A DNA stretch of 64,000 bases from Desulfobacter sp. (GCA_028768545.1 CP054838.1:1481501-1545500), one strand, 5' to 3'; positions 30,730 through 41,363 are shown, counted from the stretch's first letter. The notes: generated by a model from the sequence alone, not told the origin. Numbers and translations: made by a program.

Positions 30730-31594
30730 GAAGCGGTTTTCAATTATCGGGTGCGGCCGGGTCGGGGTGTCCCTGGCCGTGTTTTTATCGGGCAAGGGGT
30801 TTGAGCCGGCCGGGTTTTTCAGCAGAACAAGGGCGTCTGCCCAATTTGCAAGGGATATGGCAGGACTTGGAACGGTCTTTGGCTCTGCGGGCGAGGCCGC
30901 CCAAGGGGCGGACATTCTTTTTATCACCACCCCGGATACCCTGATCGAGACGGTGTGCAAGGATTTGGCTGCCAGCCTGAATCTTAAAAACGAGTCCATG
31001 GTCTTTCACCTGTCAGGGGCGCTCTCCTCTGATATTCTGGAATCGGCAAGGGAATGCGGTGCGGCCGTGGGGTCCATCCATCCTCTCCAGGCCTTTACCC
31101 CCTACGAGCCGGGCCAGGACAATCCCTTTGAAAATATTAATATTTCCGTTGAGGGAAGCCGTGGGGCCGTTTGTCTGGGCAAGGAAATTGTCAGGGCGCT
31201 GGGGGCCAAGGCCTTTACCATTCCTACGGAGGCCAAGACCCTTTACCATGCCTCGGCTGTGGTGGCATCCAACTATCTGGTGACCCTGGAAAAATTTGCC
31301 TTGAACCTGCTCATGGAAACCGGCCTGGACGAAGCCAGGGCCTATGAGATTTTGGAACCCCTGATCCAGGGAACTTTGGCCAATATCAAGGCCAAGGGGT
31401 GTGACCGGGCCCTGACAGGCCCTGTGGCCCGGGGAGATGATAAAATTGTCTCTTCCCATATCAAGGATATTGATGCCAAAACCCCTCAATTTTCAAAATT
31501 GTACCGGGTGCTTGGGGCTCACACCCTGGACATTGCCCGGCCGGGGGTAGATAAACAGGCGGAACATGAGTTGTCCCGCCTGTTTAAGAGTTGA
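30716..31594 (+). CDS. Rossmann-fold / DUF2520 protein, candidate alternative ketopantoate reductase
   Basis: The 292-residue protein begins with an NAD(P)-binding Rossmann motif ([17 protein letters not shown]) and continues with the DUF2520 helical domain ([51 protein letters not shown]), related in architecture to 6-phosphogluconate dehydrogenase-like reductases. It overlaps panB by 14 bases and there is no panE in view. From that coupling I infer that it may reduce ketopantoate to pantoate. The alternative is a general oxidoreductase of unknown substrate. Confidence 0.8.
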   Translation: MNTSKKRFSIIGCGRVGVSLAVFLSGKGFEPAGFFSRTRASAQFARDMAGLGTVFGSAGEAAQGADILFITTPDTLIETVCKDLAASLNLKNESMVFHLSGALSSDILESARECGAAVGSIHPLQAFTPYEPGQDNPFENINISVEGSRGAVCLGKEIVRALGAKAFTIPTEAKTLYHASAVVASNYLVTLEKFALNLLMETGLDEARAYEILEPLIQGTLANIKAKGCDRALTGPVARGDDKIVSSHIKDIDAKTPQFSKLYRVLGAHTLDIARPGVDKQAEHELSRLFKS

Positions 31595-31657
31595 ATTGTG
31601 ATACATTGGTGAAAAATGAAACCCATGGTTAGGTAAAACGATTCACCGATAAGGTCA

Positions 31658-34636
31658 CTAAATTTTATTTAGGCTCAGGGGCGGCCGATTATCCGCCTCA
31701 AGTGCCTGGTTGGCCTCCTCGAGCATGGGCTTGCTGGAAATGACGGAAATTCCCTTTTTCTCTTCGTCCCGGGTAAAATAGGTGGCGGCAATCTTTTTAA
31801 TCTTGGCTTTATCCAGCCTGAGCAGGGCATCCTTGAACCCTTTCCGGATTTCATCGGAAAGTTTTGTGATGTTTCGGTAAAAGGCTTTCATGGCCGCCGG
31901 ACCCGGGGTCTGGGGTTTGTCAATGTCAGAGCAAACCTGGAGAATGGCCTCTTTGACGTCTGTTTCGGAAAAATTGCCCTGGACAATAAAGTCACAGGCA
32001 TCGGCATAGACGTCCAGGGTCCGTTTGATATGGGGATCCCTGTAAGAGCCAAAGGAGAATATCCCCTCTTCTGTGTTGTACATGGCAAACCCGCCGTAAG
32101 CCCCGCCTTTTTCCCGGATTTCTTTGTGCAGGAACAGGGCGCGCAGCAGTTTTGAGATCACGGCAAGGCCCGGGGAGTCTTCATGGGTGATGCGTACGGT
32201 TTTAAATGACTGTCCCACAAACGAGACGGCCGTGTTGGTATACCATCCCTCATAGGGCCGGATACAATTGGTTTCCATCTCAGGTGTGAAAAAGGCCTTT
32301 GTCCCGCCCTGGGCAAGTCTGTCCTGGATTTGCCTGATCCTCTGGTCCGCCTGGACAAGCGAGGGTGCATCCCCGATAACGGCAGGCTTGATATTTTCTT
32401 TTCTGAGCAGGGCCTTTGCCATGGCAGCAAGATTGTTTTCCAATGCGTCCAAGGCGGCCTTGCCTTTTTTTTCATGACCAATGCTGGCCGTCAGGGCCTT
32501 GATCTGCTGGAATTGGGTAATGCCGTGCCAGAGTTCGTTGATATGGGAGGCCTTTGACAGATGCTGGGCTGACAGGGAAATGGCATATCTGTGGCCCGTG
32601 GAGACAATGGAAGATTCCATGCCTGTCTGGTATTGAAGCACCAGGTTTTTAAGCCGGTCATGATCTGAAAACCCATAGGCGTTTACAAACTCGTCCATGA
32701 GATCAAACATGGGGTCGATATTCCGGTCCAACGCTTTTCCCTGGAGCGCCAGAAATGAGTGGGAATCTCCGTTCTGTGAAAAATAGGAGCCTGAAAACGG
32801 GGAGATGGATATGCCCCCGGTATACAAATCCATTTTTTCGGCCAGTTCCACATAGGAGGAGTGTTTTGTGCCTGTGTTTGTAAAGGCCCGGCAGAAAAAC
32901 GGAATCAGGCTGAACAGATCCTTGGGGATATTGCCTGCACCCAAGGGGCAGGTAAAGTACAAAATACCTGAACAGGCCTTGTCATAACTTGTGGACAGGC
33001 TGACCCCTTCGATATTGTCCGGAAGGATGATTTCAATTTCCGGGGGAACATCTTCAAGTTCCAGTGTGGGCAGGGAAGAGAGGTCTTCCTCGGTTTCCTG
33101 GAGTGCTTCAAGGGCTTTGGCATCCGAGCGGATCTGCTCTATCTGTTCCGGCCGAAGCTGTGAAAGCGTATTTTTGAGTTTTTCCTGGGTTTTTTGGGTC
33201 TGTTCTTGTTCCAGTCCAAGGGAAGGTTCCAAGGTGAACAAAAGCCTGTGGGGGTTGTCCAAAAAATAGGCCTTGATCTGTTCTTCCAAAAACGGGCCCT
33301 GGTCGAGCTTGCGCTTGAGCCTGTCCAGGTCCTGGTCAATATTGATGCAGGCCACAGGGTCTCCTCCGTGGATCATATGGCTGGCAAAAGAGAGCAATAG
33401 TTTAATTCCGAACGGATAGGGGGTATTGGTGATTTCCTTGCGGTAAAATTCAATCTGGTGGATGGCCGAATCAATGAGCCGGGGTTCAATTCCCTCTTCC
33501 ACCAACCGGTTCAAGGTGGTGAAAATAATTTTTTCCACCTCTGATACCGATGATTTGGCAATGTCTTTAAGCCCGCAGACAAACATGGTGTCCTTGTTGT
33601 CTGGGTCAAACCCGGAACCGTCGGACAGGGCAGAGCCCAGGTTGGCATCAATCAGGGCCTTGCGCAGGGGTGAGGCGGAATTTCCCAGGAGAACCTGTTC
33701 TAAGATGGTCATCACCAAAACCTCGAAATCAGACCGGATGTCCGGGGTCAGCCAGGCCACACAGGCCTGGTATTTTTGGGACAGGTCCTCGGTGTCGGCA
33801 TAGGCATAGGGCTGGGTCATGGTCCTTGGGCTGTCCCACCGGGGCTGGGACGGGACCCGGGTATCCAAATCCAGAAAGTCAAACCGGGACAATACCTTGT
33901 CCTGGATAAATTCTAAGGTCTCTTCTATGGGCAGGTTGCCATAGGTGTAAAAAAAACTGTTTGACGGGTGGTAGTATCGGGCATGGAATGACCGAAGCGC
34001 TTCATGGGTCAGGTCAGGTATGTCCAAAGGCTCTCCGCCTGAATTGTTGGCGTAGGTGGTGTCCGGGTACAAGCCTTCTAACAGGGCCCTTGACAATACC
34101 TGGTTAGGAGAGGACATGGCCCCTTTCATCTCATTGTAAACCACGCCCTTGTATATGAGCCGGTTCTCATTGGATTCGGTTTCTTCAAGTTCCAGACGAT
34201 GGCCTTCCTGTTTAAAACTCAGCTCGTCGATATTGGGGAAAAAAGCCGCATCCAGGTAGACATCCATGAGGTTGTAATAATCTTTTTTGTTCTGGGTGGA
34301 AAAGGGGTACATGGTCCAGTCAGATGCGGTAAATGCATTCATGAACGTGGACAGGCTCCGCTTGATCATGGAAAAAAAAGGATCCCTGACCCTGTATTTT
34401 TTTGATCCGCAAAGTACGGTATGCTCCAGGATATGGGCCACGCCGGTGGAGTCTGTGGGCACGGTCCTGAAAAAGACCCCAAAGGTGTTCTCCTTGTCCT
34501 TGTTGGCAATGTGAATATGGGGGGCTTTAGTTTTTTCATGGACCAGCTCGATGAGATGGGCATCAATGCTGGGTAAATGGGTAACCTGTTTGACCTTGTA
34601 TCCTTGAATGATCTGTCCGGGTTCAATCGCTTTCAT
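31658..34636 (-). CDS. M16C-family zinc metallopeptidase (presequence protease-like)
   Basis: The 992-residue protein is a full-length, two-halved M16C peptidase as in PreP/Cym1. The inverted zinc motif HxxEH is HILEH in TGVAHILEHTVLCGSKKY, with downstream Glu in the expected helix (ELSFKQEGHRLE, VYNEMKGAMSS). The C-terminal half retains the Arg/Tyr motif region around KGGAYGGFAMYNTEEGIFSF. No signal peptide is seen, so it probably degrades peptides in the cytoplasm. It lies 12 bases downstream of a small wHTH-like gene and is likely cotranscribed with it. Confidence 0.9.
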   Translation of the reverse strand: MKAIEPGQIIQGYKVKQVTHLPSIDAHLIELVHEKTKAPHIHIANKDKENTFGVFFRTVPTDSTGVAHILEHTVLCGSKKYRVRDPFFSMIKRSLSTFMNAFTASDWTMYPFSTQNKKDYYNLMDVYLDAAFFPNIDELSFKQEGHRLELEETESNENRLIYKGVVYNEMKGAMSSPNQVLSRALLEGLYPDTTYANNSGGEPLDIPDLTHEALRSFHARYYHPSNSFFYTYGNLPIEETLEFIQDKVLSRFDFLDLDTRVPSQPRWDSPRTMTQPYAYADTEDLSQKYQACVAWLTPDIRSDFEVLVMTILEQVLLGNSASPLRKALIDANLGSALSDGSGFDPDNKDTMFVCGLKDIAKSSVSEVEKIIFTTLNRLVEEGIEPRLIDSAIHQIEFYRKEITNTPYPFGIKLLLSFASHMIHGGDPVACINIDQDLDRLKRKLDQGPFLEEQIKAYFLDNPHRLLFTLEPSLGLEQEQTQKTQEKLKNTLSQLRPEQIEQIRSDAKALEALQETEEDLSSLPTLELEDVPPEIEIILPDNIEGVSLSTSYDKACSGILYFTCPLGAGNIPKDLFSLIPFFCRAFTNTGTKHSSYVELAEKMDLYTGGISISPFSGSYFSQNGDSHSFLALQGKALDRNIDPMFDLMDEFVNAYGFSDHDRLKNLVLQYQTGMESSIVSTGHRYAISLSAQHLSKASHINELWHGITQFQQIKALTASIGHEKKGKAALDALENNLAAMAKALLRKENIKPAVIGDAPSLVQADQRIRQIQDRLAQGGTKAFFTPEMETNCIRPYEGWYTNTAVSFVGQSFKTVRITHEDSPGLAVISKLLRALFLHKEIREKGGAYGGFAMYNTEEGIFSFGSYRDPHIKRTLDVYADACDFIVQGNFSETDVKEAILQVCSDIDKPQTPGPAAMKAFYRNITKLSDEIRKGFKDALLRLDKAKIKKIAATYFTRDEEKKGISVISSKPMLEEANQALEADNRPPLSLNKI

Positions 34637-34648
34637 ATGTGTATCCTG

Positions 34649-35008
34649 CTAAATTTTGGTATAAATCCCCCGGCTGACCCGTTGGATTTTTTTGATTTTG
34701 TCCAGCCTGAAGATGATATTTCTCAGTTTTTTGTCGTCAAACCCGGTGGCGGCCTTGATGGTCTTGAAATTGGTGCCTTTAGGGTGGTTGCCGATGATTT
34801 CCAGTACAATGGAAGAGGTACTTTTTTTCTTTGGCGCCTTGGGTTTTCCCCTTGTTTTGCCCGAAGGCTGTTTTTGATAGATCAATTGCTCCAGCTTGTC
34901 AAGCCTTGCATGAAGATTGGTGATATCTTCCTGGGTCGGGATATCCAGACGTTGGAGCAGCATTTGAATAAAGTTTTCCCAGTTTGCGCCAATATCGATA
35001 GGTTCCAT
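34649..35008 (-). CDS. hypothetical protein with coiled coil and winged-helix-like C-terminus
   Basis: The 119-residue product has three parts: a helical head (WENFIQMLLQRLDIPTQED) with a heptad stretch NLHARLDKLEQLIY, a basic Lys/Pro linker (GKTRGKPKAPKKKSTS) and a C-terminal domain IVLEIIGNHPKGTNFKTI...LRNIIFRLDKIKKIQRVSRGIY that reads like a winged helix. The head resembles phasin or PhaE-type segments only loosely. It may be a small nucleic-acid-binding or oligomerising protein. TAAGGAGG precedes the ATG. It is probably cotranscribed with the M16C peptidase gene. Confidence 0.7.
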   Translation of the reverse strand: MEPIDIGANWENFIQMLLQRLDIPTQEDITNLHARLDKLEQLIYQKQPSGKTRGKPKAPKKKSTSSIVLEIIGNHPKGTNFKTIKAATGFDDKKLRNIIFRLDKIKKIQRVSRGIYTKI

Positions 35009-35340
35009 GTGTGATGCCTCCTTAAAAGTTGGGAACCAGGTTACGTCCTGTATGCCGGTCGTACGAGAAACGCCTGGTTTTTTTAAAGGACAGGACGGCT
35101 TGTCCGGGTATTGGATTCACTAGCAAATAAAAATTACTTCCGAACCCTCATAAAGTCAAGTAGTTAATTTGTAATAGAAAGTAAAACTATTTCCTTTGGA
35201 GAAAGGGGGTTAGGCATAATGGTTAGGGTAGAATTTTCCTTTATGGATTCTTATATTTTGCACCTTTTCTTTTCCCTGTGCTATGATGGGATAAGAATAA
35301 GGATACATTTTTGGGAATACAAAAAACGGAGTACAAGGGC

Positions 35341-36192
35341 ATGACACACCCCGGAGAACTGCTGAAGAAAAACAACCTGTATGCGGGCAAGGAAATGGGA
35401 CAAAATTTTTTGTCCAACCCTGCCTCGGCACAGATGATCGTTGACAGGACAGGCATTGGCGCAGATGATTTGGTTCTGGAAATCGGGCCGGGGCTGGGGG
35501 CTTTGACCCTGCCTTTGGCAAAGGCCGCAGCCCAGGTGGTGGCAGTGGAAAAGGACAGGCGGCTGATTCCTCTGCTGGAAGATGAGCTGGAACAGGCCTC
35601 CGTCTCCAATGTAACCATTATCAACAAGAATATTCTTAAAACAGATATTTTAAAGATTGCCGGTGACAGGTCCCTGGTGGTCATGGGCAACCTTCCCTAT
35701 AATATATCCTCCCAGATTCTCTTTAAACTGGTCAAAACAAGATCTGTGATTGACCGGGCCTTTTTAATGTTTCAAAAGGAGCTGGGGGCAAGGATTCTTG
35801 CATCTCCGGGTTCAAGGGCCTATTCACGGCTCTCTGCCGTGGTTCAGTATGCGGCAAAGCTCAGCCATGTGGCCGACATCCGGCCCAGTTCCTTTTTTCC
35901 CAGGCCCGAGGTGGATTCTTCAGTGCTCGGGTTTCATTTTTTTGAGACCCCGGAAATGAGCCCTGAAAAAGAAGATCTGCTTTTTGCCGTGATCAAGGAT
36001 GCCTTTTCCAAACGGAGGAAAACCTTGAAAAATTCCTTGAGCGGCGGCGGACTCGGGTTTGAAAAACAAGAGGCAGGCAAGGCCCTTGACCTGGCAGGAA
36101 TTGACCCGGTGCGCCGGGCAGAAACCCTGACCATTGATGAGTTTATCTTGCTTGCCAAGGCCGTATGGGCCATGGGCAAACATGGGCCATGA
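35341..36192 (+). CDS. rsmA: 16S rRNA dimethyladenosine transferase RsmA/KsgA
   Basis: RsmA dimethylates two adjacent adenines near the 3' end of 16S rRNA. The 283-residue protein has the N-terminal KEMGQNFLSNP motif, SAM motif I EIGPGLGALT, the acidic VVAVEKD, the catalytic NLPY in GNLPYNISSQIL, and the C-terminal helical domain (FFPRPEVDSSVLGF, FSKRRKTLKNSL). I choose ATG 35341; an in-frame TTG at 35311 with AAGGAT upstream is an alternative. Its stop overlaps the start of the HD-GYP-like gene. Confidence 0.93.
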   Translation: MTHPGELLKKNNLYAGKEMGQNFLSNPASAQMIVDRTGIGADDLVLEIGPGLGALTLPLAKAAAQVVAVEKDRRLIPLLEDELEQASVSNVTIINKNILKTDILKIAGDRSLVVMGNLPYNISSQILFKLVKTRSVIDRAFLMFQKELGARILASPGSRAYSRLSAVVQYAAKLSHVADIRPSSFFPRPEVDSSVLGFHFFETPEMSPEKEDLLFAVIKDAFSKRRKTLKNSLSGGGLGFEKQEAGKALDLAGIDPVRRAETLTIDEFILLAKAVWAMGKHGP

Positions 36193-37562
36193 TCAAAGGC
36201 ACCATCCCCATAGACCGGCTGATTGCCATGGTGGTCAACGGCGGCACCCTGAGAACGGGTGTGGATGTCTATGATCGGTTCGGCACCCTGCTTCTGGCCA
36301 AGGAAACCCTTGTGGATTAGGTCAGGCCCCTGGAAAATTTACGCAATAGAGGGCTTAGATCTCTGCCCCTGGCAAAAGAGGGGGGTGTGTTTGACAAAAG
36401 CGGCAATGCCGTAAAATTCAACCCTCAGGCCCTGCCGGCCTTATCCCTGGAAGATCCCGGTGATCCTGCCCCGGGCTTTGATCTCACCTCTCGGATGAAA
36501 GAAATTCAGGCCCTTCGAAAAGAGGCCTGCCAATATTATGCTAAGGCCAAAGACTGCCTGAAAAAGGCAATGGCCCAGATTCAATCCAATCAAGGGCAGT
36601 TTGATCATCAGGCCGTGGCTGCCCAGGTCACTGAGCTGGTGAATTTTTCAGGCAAGAATGATCATCCCTTTTCCTATATGGCAAAAGATCTGTTTTTATT
36701 TGACCAGTATCTGTTCAGCCACGGGGCAAATGTCTGTGCCCTGGGCACGGCAGTGGTCAACCGGTTCAACCGCTCTTTTTCAAAGGTCATCCAATCCAGT
36801 CTTTGGCCGGATTCAACCCCGGGGCCGGCCCATGAAAACCCGATCTTTTCCTATTCTTGCCCTGAAGAGCTTGACCAGATTTCCCTGGGGCTCTTTATTT
36901 TTGATCTGGGCAAGGCCCTGGTGCCCCAGGATCTGCTGAACAAGACCCGGGGGTTGACCCGGGAGGAATTTGAGATGATCCAGCGGCATTCCTACGAGTT
37001 CGGGGGGCAGATCTTGGAAAAGAACCATATGGATCATCCCGTGTTTACCAACATGGTTCAATATCACCACGGCCCGTTGTTTGCCGGGGAAAAGAATTGT
37101 TATCCCTTTGACCGGCCTTTTTCAGATATCCCCATCTATGTCAGGATCTGCAAACTTGTGGATATTTATGATGCCATGATTTCAAGGCGGAGCTACAAAG
37201 AGGCGGCCAACCCGGTGACGGCGGCAACCGCCCTGTTTCGAACCTATGTTAAAAAAGATCCTTTGCTTCAGTTTATTCTCCATGCCTTTGTCAACACCAT
37301 AGGCCTTTATCCGCCCGGGTCCATTGTTTTTCTCAAAAACGGGCAGATGGCCTATGTCCTTGAAAGCTGCGGCCCCATTGTCCTGCCCTTTACGGATTCA
37401 CACCAGACCCCCTTGACCCACCCGGAGGATCCCTTTGATGTCAAGACCCGGGAAAAAAGGATGGGCATCGACAATGACAGGAGCGTTAAAACCCCCAAAG
37501 AGGTCTTGAATCAATTGCCCCTCTTTATCCGGGAAATTGTTCTGCCCGGGCAGGGCAACTGA
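36189..37562 (+). pseudogene. HD-GYP-like protein, with in-frame UAG at codon 44 and degenerate metal site
   Basis: The native start is ATG 36189, overlapping the rsmA stop (ATGA). The first 43 codons (IPIDRLIAMVVNGGTL...DVYDRFGTLLLAKETLVD) form the usual N-terminal beta domain of this family. TAG at 36318-36320 interrupts, and the frame then stays open to 37562. The HD-GYP part has FDLGKALVPQDLLNK where active enzymes read HDIGK, YHHGPLFAGE for the second His pair, and RICKLVDIYDAMISRRSYKEA, which is well conserved. Even without the stop, loss of the first His suggests weak or no cyclic-di-GMP phosphodiesterase activity. A downstream GTG or ATG could restart translation. Confidence 0.8.
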
Positions 37563-37668
37563 TTTTTAATTTTGCTGCATACTTTTTGTTTTTTGCATTC
37601 CAGACTCGCCTCAAAAAAATTCCCAATATTTTTTCATTTTTTTAAAAGAAATTTAACAGGGCATAAAA

Positions 37669-37727
37669 TTGACTGTTGCAATTTTTGACAGAGAGTGCTT
37701 AATCTTCAATTGAATTTAAAGGAGTTA
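37669..37727 (+). promoter_or_regulatory. orphan promoter and ribosome binding site abutting IS3 copy 2
   Basis: TTGACA at 37685-37690 (and TTGACT at 37669-37674) resemble -35 boxes, and AAAGGAG at 37719-37725 is a strong Shine-Dalgarno site. The IS3 element begins at about 37728, where the start codon should be. I infer that a gene body was removed or separated by the insertion. The sequence 37563-37668 shows nothing else. Confidence 0.4.
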
Positions 37728-37799
37728 CCCTCTGTGACAATATAAGTGAGACACTTACCCCTTGATAAATTAGTGTAGGGCGGGTAAGGCAATACTTAT

Positions 37800-38229
37800 A
37801 TGAAACCGATAAAAATGAACCCACTACCAGAGTCCGAAAAACAGGCAGCCCCCAAGGAGGCCCCAATGGAAGGAGACCATAGGGCGACTGGAATTGGGGC
37901 CTCCTTGGGGAGCCAGGATTCAATCCCTGATCCTGAAGTACCTGAAAAAAAACCCCCGGCGTAGATTCGTTGCTTCTTATAAACTGCGTATTCTCCAAGA
38001 GATTGAAAATTGTACCGAAATCGGAGGGATCGGCAAGATTCTTCGAAGAGAAGGCCTTTATTCATCAAATTTAACCCATTGGCCATAGAGGTCGCCAGAC
38101 TTCAAAAAGAGAAATTCAAATTAGAGCACAAGCTAAAGCAGGTGAAACTCATCATTGAAGCTCAAAAAAAAAATTTCTCAGATCCTGGGAATCCAGCAGA
38201 ATCTGGACGACCTCAAAGGAGAAGACTTA
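37800..38229 (+). pseudogene. IS3-family orfA, copy 2 (frameshifted, deleted)
   Basis: The intact version is at 55614-56126. Here the A-run before CCCCCGGCG has one extra base, which shifts the frame to an early stop (GGCGTAG), and 82 bp between two ATTGGC-containing repeats are missing. The HTH-like region ([19 protein letters not shown]) and the C-terminal leucine zipper region (FKLEHKLKQVKLIIEAQKK) can be read in separate frames. The inverted-repeat cassette at 37850-37910 is in the opposite orientation to copy 3. Confidence 0.8.
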
Positions 38230-38584
38230 TGAATGCCGCCCTAACGTTAAGTTGCGATATTGGAAAAAAGCCTTCATGTGAGGCTTTCGGTATTCCCCGA
38301 TCATCTTTTTACAGATTTCATTCTCCAAAAAAACATATTGGAGTTAGTCGGACCGGATCTCCCCTTTCTTTGAATTCTGATGAACAACAAACGGTTTTGG
38401 ATATTTTACATTCTGAAAAATATCAAGATCGAGCCCCATATCAGGTATATGCTTCTCTTCTTGATAACGGGCAATACTATTGTTCCATCAGAACGATGTA
38501 TCGGCTTCTTCACAAAGAACATGGTTCTGTGCCGGAGCGAAGACGGCAGGTAAATCGCCCGAAATATAAAAAACCTGAATTGCG

Positions 38585-40246
38585 AGGGCGTTCAAAATTC
38601 TGTGTCAGTTGAATGAAAGCTGATATACTCAGCTAAATAAGGAGAACTGACATGACCGAAGAAAACACCGAATTTGATTTTCAAAAAGCCCTTAAAGGCA
38701 TCCAGGAAGGTAAACCCTTCACAGGTAAGGGCGGCGTCCTTACATCATTAATCAAAAATCTTGCTGAAGCTGCTCTTGAAGGAGAGTTGGAGTCCCATCT
38801 CGGGCAGGAAGTTTCTGCCAACCGCCGTAATGGAAAAAGCAAAAAGACCATTAAATCCCTGGATGGTAAATTTGAGCTAAAAACCCCGCGTGACAGGGCC
38901 GGAACCTTCTCTCCAAATCGTCAAAAACATCAGACAACGCTCAGCGATGAAATTGAAAGGGCCGGAATGGACTTGAGATTTCAAATGCCTCCACACCATT
39001 ACCGATAAAAATCCATAAGCCCCAAAAAGGGCGGCGTCCTTACATCGTTAATCAAAATCTTGACCCCGCGTGGGCCGTAATGGAAAAAAGACCATTAAAT
39101 CCCTGGATGGTAAATTTGAGCCTTCTCTCCACAGATCGTCCATCAGACAACGCTCAGCGATGAAATTGAAAGAAAGATAATAGCCCTTTACGGCCTGGGC
39201 ATGAGTTATAATGATATGGCTTCCCATTTACAGGAAATCTATGGACTTGAGATTTTCAAATGCCACTCTGAGCACCATTACCGATAAAATCATCCATACC
39301 GTCAAAGAATGGCAGGCCAGGCCGTTGGAAAATGTGTACCCAATCGTATGGCTTGATGCCATACATTATAAAGTACGAGAAAACGGAAAGGTCGGCAGCA
39401 AGGCCGTTTACACAATTCTTGGGGTGAATATCGAGGGCCGCAAAGAGGTTCTTGGGCTGTACATATCCGAGAATGAGGGTGCGAACTTCTGGCTGCAGGT
39501 GTTAACAGACCTTTCAAACCGAGGGGTAAAAGATATCCTGATTGCCTGTGTTGATGGTCTAAAAGGTTTTCCCGAGGCCATTGAGACCATATTCCCGGAC
39601 ACAGAAGTTCAACTCTGCGTAGTCCACCAGATCCGAAATTCATTGAAATACGTTGGTTCCAAAAATAAAAAGGAATTTATGGCAGATCTAAAACGTGTTT
39701 ATAAAGCGGTCAATAAGGATCTGGCCGAAGAAGAACTGGATATCTTGGAAAATAAATGGAATGACAAATACCCGATTGTGATAAAATCCTGGCGGAACAA
39801 CTGGGAACGCCTCAGTCATTTCTTTAAATATCCAGAAGAGATTCGACGGATAATATACACCACAAATACCATTGAGGCTGTGCATCGACAGTTTCGAAAA
39901 CTGACCAAAACAAAGGGATCATTCCCGAACCAGGACAGCCTGTTAAAGCTGCTTTACATGGGGATCCAGAACGCCAGTAAAAAATGGACAATACCGATTC
40001 AAAATTGGTCACTGACAATTTCCCAGTTGGCAATTTTCTTTGAAGGCCGGCTGGATAAAGAGCTGGGAATTTGATAGGGATTTATTTACAGATGGAAAAG
40101 ATGGTTCCAGGAACTCCACTCCAGCAAAAGTCAACTCCTCCGACGTGGCTGATTGAAGGCCCATTCTCGGACCTGACTTTTACTTCCGCTGGCGCTGAGG
40201 CAGATCCGGGAACCGAAACCGTGACACAGAATTCTGAACATTCCCT
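38585..40246 (+). mobile_element. IS256-family element, copy A (scrambled), nested in IS3 copy 2
   Basis: The ends AGGGCGTTCAAAATTCTGTG and (other strand) AGGGAATGTTCAGAATTCTG match copies B and C. The flanking GAATTGC occurs at 38577-38583 and 40247-40253, a target duplication of 7-8 bp inside IS3 orfB. Length is 1,662 bp against 1,451 bp for the intact copies. The extra 211 bp lie around 38930-39200, where shortened pieces of neighbouring transposase sequence are repeated out of order. Confidence 0.88.
38652..40074 (+). pseudogene. IS256-family transposase, copy A (internally scrambled)
   Basis: The first 85 or so codons (EENTEFDFQKALKGIQEGK...) match the intact 403-residue transposase, then the sequence jumps to a compressed version of a later segment, stops, repeats compressed pieces of the N-terminal region, and resumes as normal sequence from about 39140 with a frameshift near 39252 (GAGATTTTCAAATG against GAGATTTCAAATG). 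From 39211 the frame is open to 40074 with WLDAIHYK, CVDGLKGF and NTIEAVHRQ intact. Confidence 0.88.
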
Positions 40247-41011
40247 GAATTGCTGGCAACCGGACCTAATCAGGTTTGGTCCTGGGATATTACCAAGTTG
40301 AAAAGTGTCACAAAATGGACCTACTTCTATCTATATGTAATCATGGATATTTTCAGCAGGTATGTTGTCGGCTGGATGGTCGCCCATAGAGAACAAACAG
40401 CATTGGCCAAAAAGCTAATTGAAAAGTCCTGTGAAAACCAGAAGATATTACCCGGTCAGCTTGGGCTACATGCAGATCGGGGAGCCAGTATGAAATCCAA
40501 AGGGGTTGCCCAGCTTCTTGTCGATTTAGGGGTAACCAAAACCCACAGTCGACCACATGTCAGCAATGATAACCCATACTCTGAAGCCCAGTTTAAAACA
40601 TTGAAATATTGTCCACAATTTCCCAAAACTTTTGGTGCTATTCAGGATGCAAGAGCCTTCTGCCAGGATTTTTTTGGATACTACAACAAAGAGCATTACC
40701 ATTCTGGTATTGGCCTGGTAACCCCAGAACAATTTCATTATGGCATTGCTAAAGATATTTATGAATCTCGCTGCAGAACATTGGAGGATGCATTTATTCA
40801 AAACCCAAAACGATTTAAGGGAAAAATACCGAGGCCACCGGCTTTACCAGAAGAAGCCTGGATTAACAAACCGGAACAAAAAGAGAAGGATATTATTGGA
40901 GCTTAATTTTAGGCATAGAGTGTCTCATTGTCATTGACACATTCCGCAAATCGCTAACCTTTACCCCTATAGATCCGCGGCTTCTTGAACCATAAGATTA
41001 GCACCGAGCCT

Positions 41012-41025
41012 CGTGCCTCGGCACG
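41012..41025. terminator. short GC-rich hairpin after the split secreted-protein gene
   Basis: CGTGCC (41012-41017) and GGCACG (41020-41025) form a perfect stem just beyond the stop at 41038 of the minus-strand secreted-protein remnant, with outer complementary ATTAG/CTAAT. It may be a terminator, though no U-tract follows. The interval 40949-41037 shows nothing else. Confidence 0.35.
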
Positions 41026-41363
41026 GTTACTAATCCTTCATTTGTTATGATTTCTATTATCAAAAACCACAGAGAATTTTGCTAATATTTCTTCCGTTTG
41101 AGAATTCACAATTTTAAGAGTAATTGGATAACGTTCATCTTGCTTTCCTGAATCTGCCGGACAAGTCTTCAATAGTTTTCCGGCATGATGCAAGGCTATT
41201 TTACCATTCATCACGCCGCAGATTATGTCTTTCAATTCAAGTTCTATAACATCTACAAGACTCTGAATCTGTTGGGCATGGGTTTTTTCTATATGGGCAA
41301 ATATATAAGAGTTGATAGTTGAGTACTTATCTGTTGACGTAATGAATTTTCCATCGCCGAAAT

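Larger units (their letters stand above)
38229..40906 (+). pseudogene. IS3-family orfB, copy 2 (split by IS256)
   Basis: orfB starts MNAALTLSCDIGKKPSCEAFG, continues to KPKYKK-type sequence at about 38580 and resumes after the IS256 insertion at 40254 with GPNQVWSWDITKLKSVTKW, ending at 40906. The rve catalytic core has the first Asp in SWDIT, the second Asp in YVIMDIFSRYVVG and LHADRGASM, and the Glu in HVSNDNPYSEAQFKTLKY. Removing the IS256 insertion and one target repeat would give an open orfB, so this copy complements the lesion seen in copy 3. Confidence 0.85.
37728..40948 (+). mobile_element. IS3-family element, copy 2, carrying a nested IS256 element
   Basis: Left end CCCTCTGTGACAATATAAG and right end TTGACACATTCCGCA match copy 3. 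The inner parts form an imperfect inverted repeat of about 22 bp (TGTGACAATGTGAGTGAGACAC in copy 3 against its counterpart on the other side). An IS256 element (38585-40246) is inserted into orfB. Relative to copy 3 this copy has an 82-bp deletion in orfA between ACCGATTGGC/ACCCATTGGC repeats, one extra A in an A-run and an inverted 25-bp core (37868-37892). Exact termini are uncertain by a few bases and no target duplication is clear. Confidence 0.85.

Noticed and set aside
36318..36320. UAG in the HD-GYP-like gene as pyrrolysine
   Set aside because: Pyrrolysine is tied to methylamine methyltransferases. The surrounding region is not such a family, and other stops in the window are UGA, so general decay fits better.
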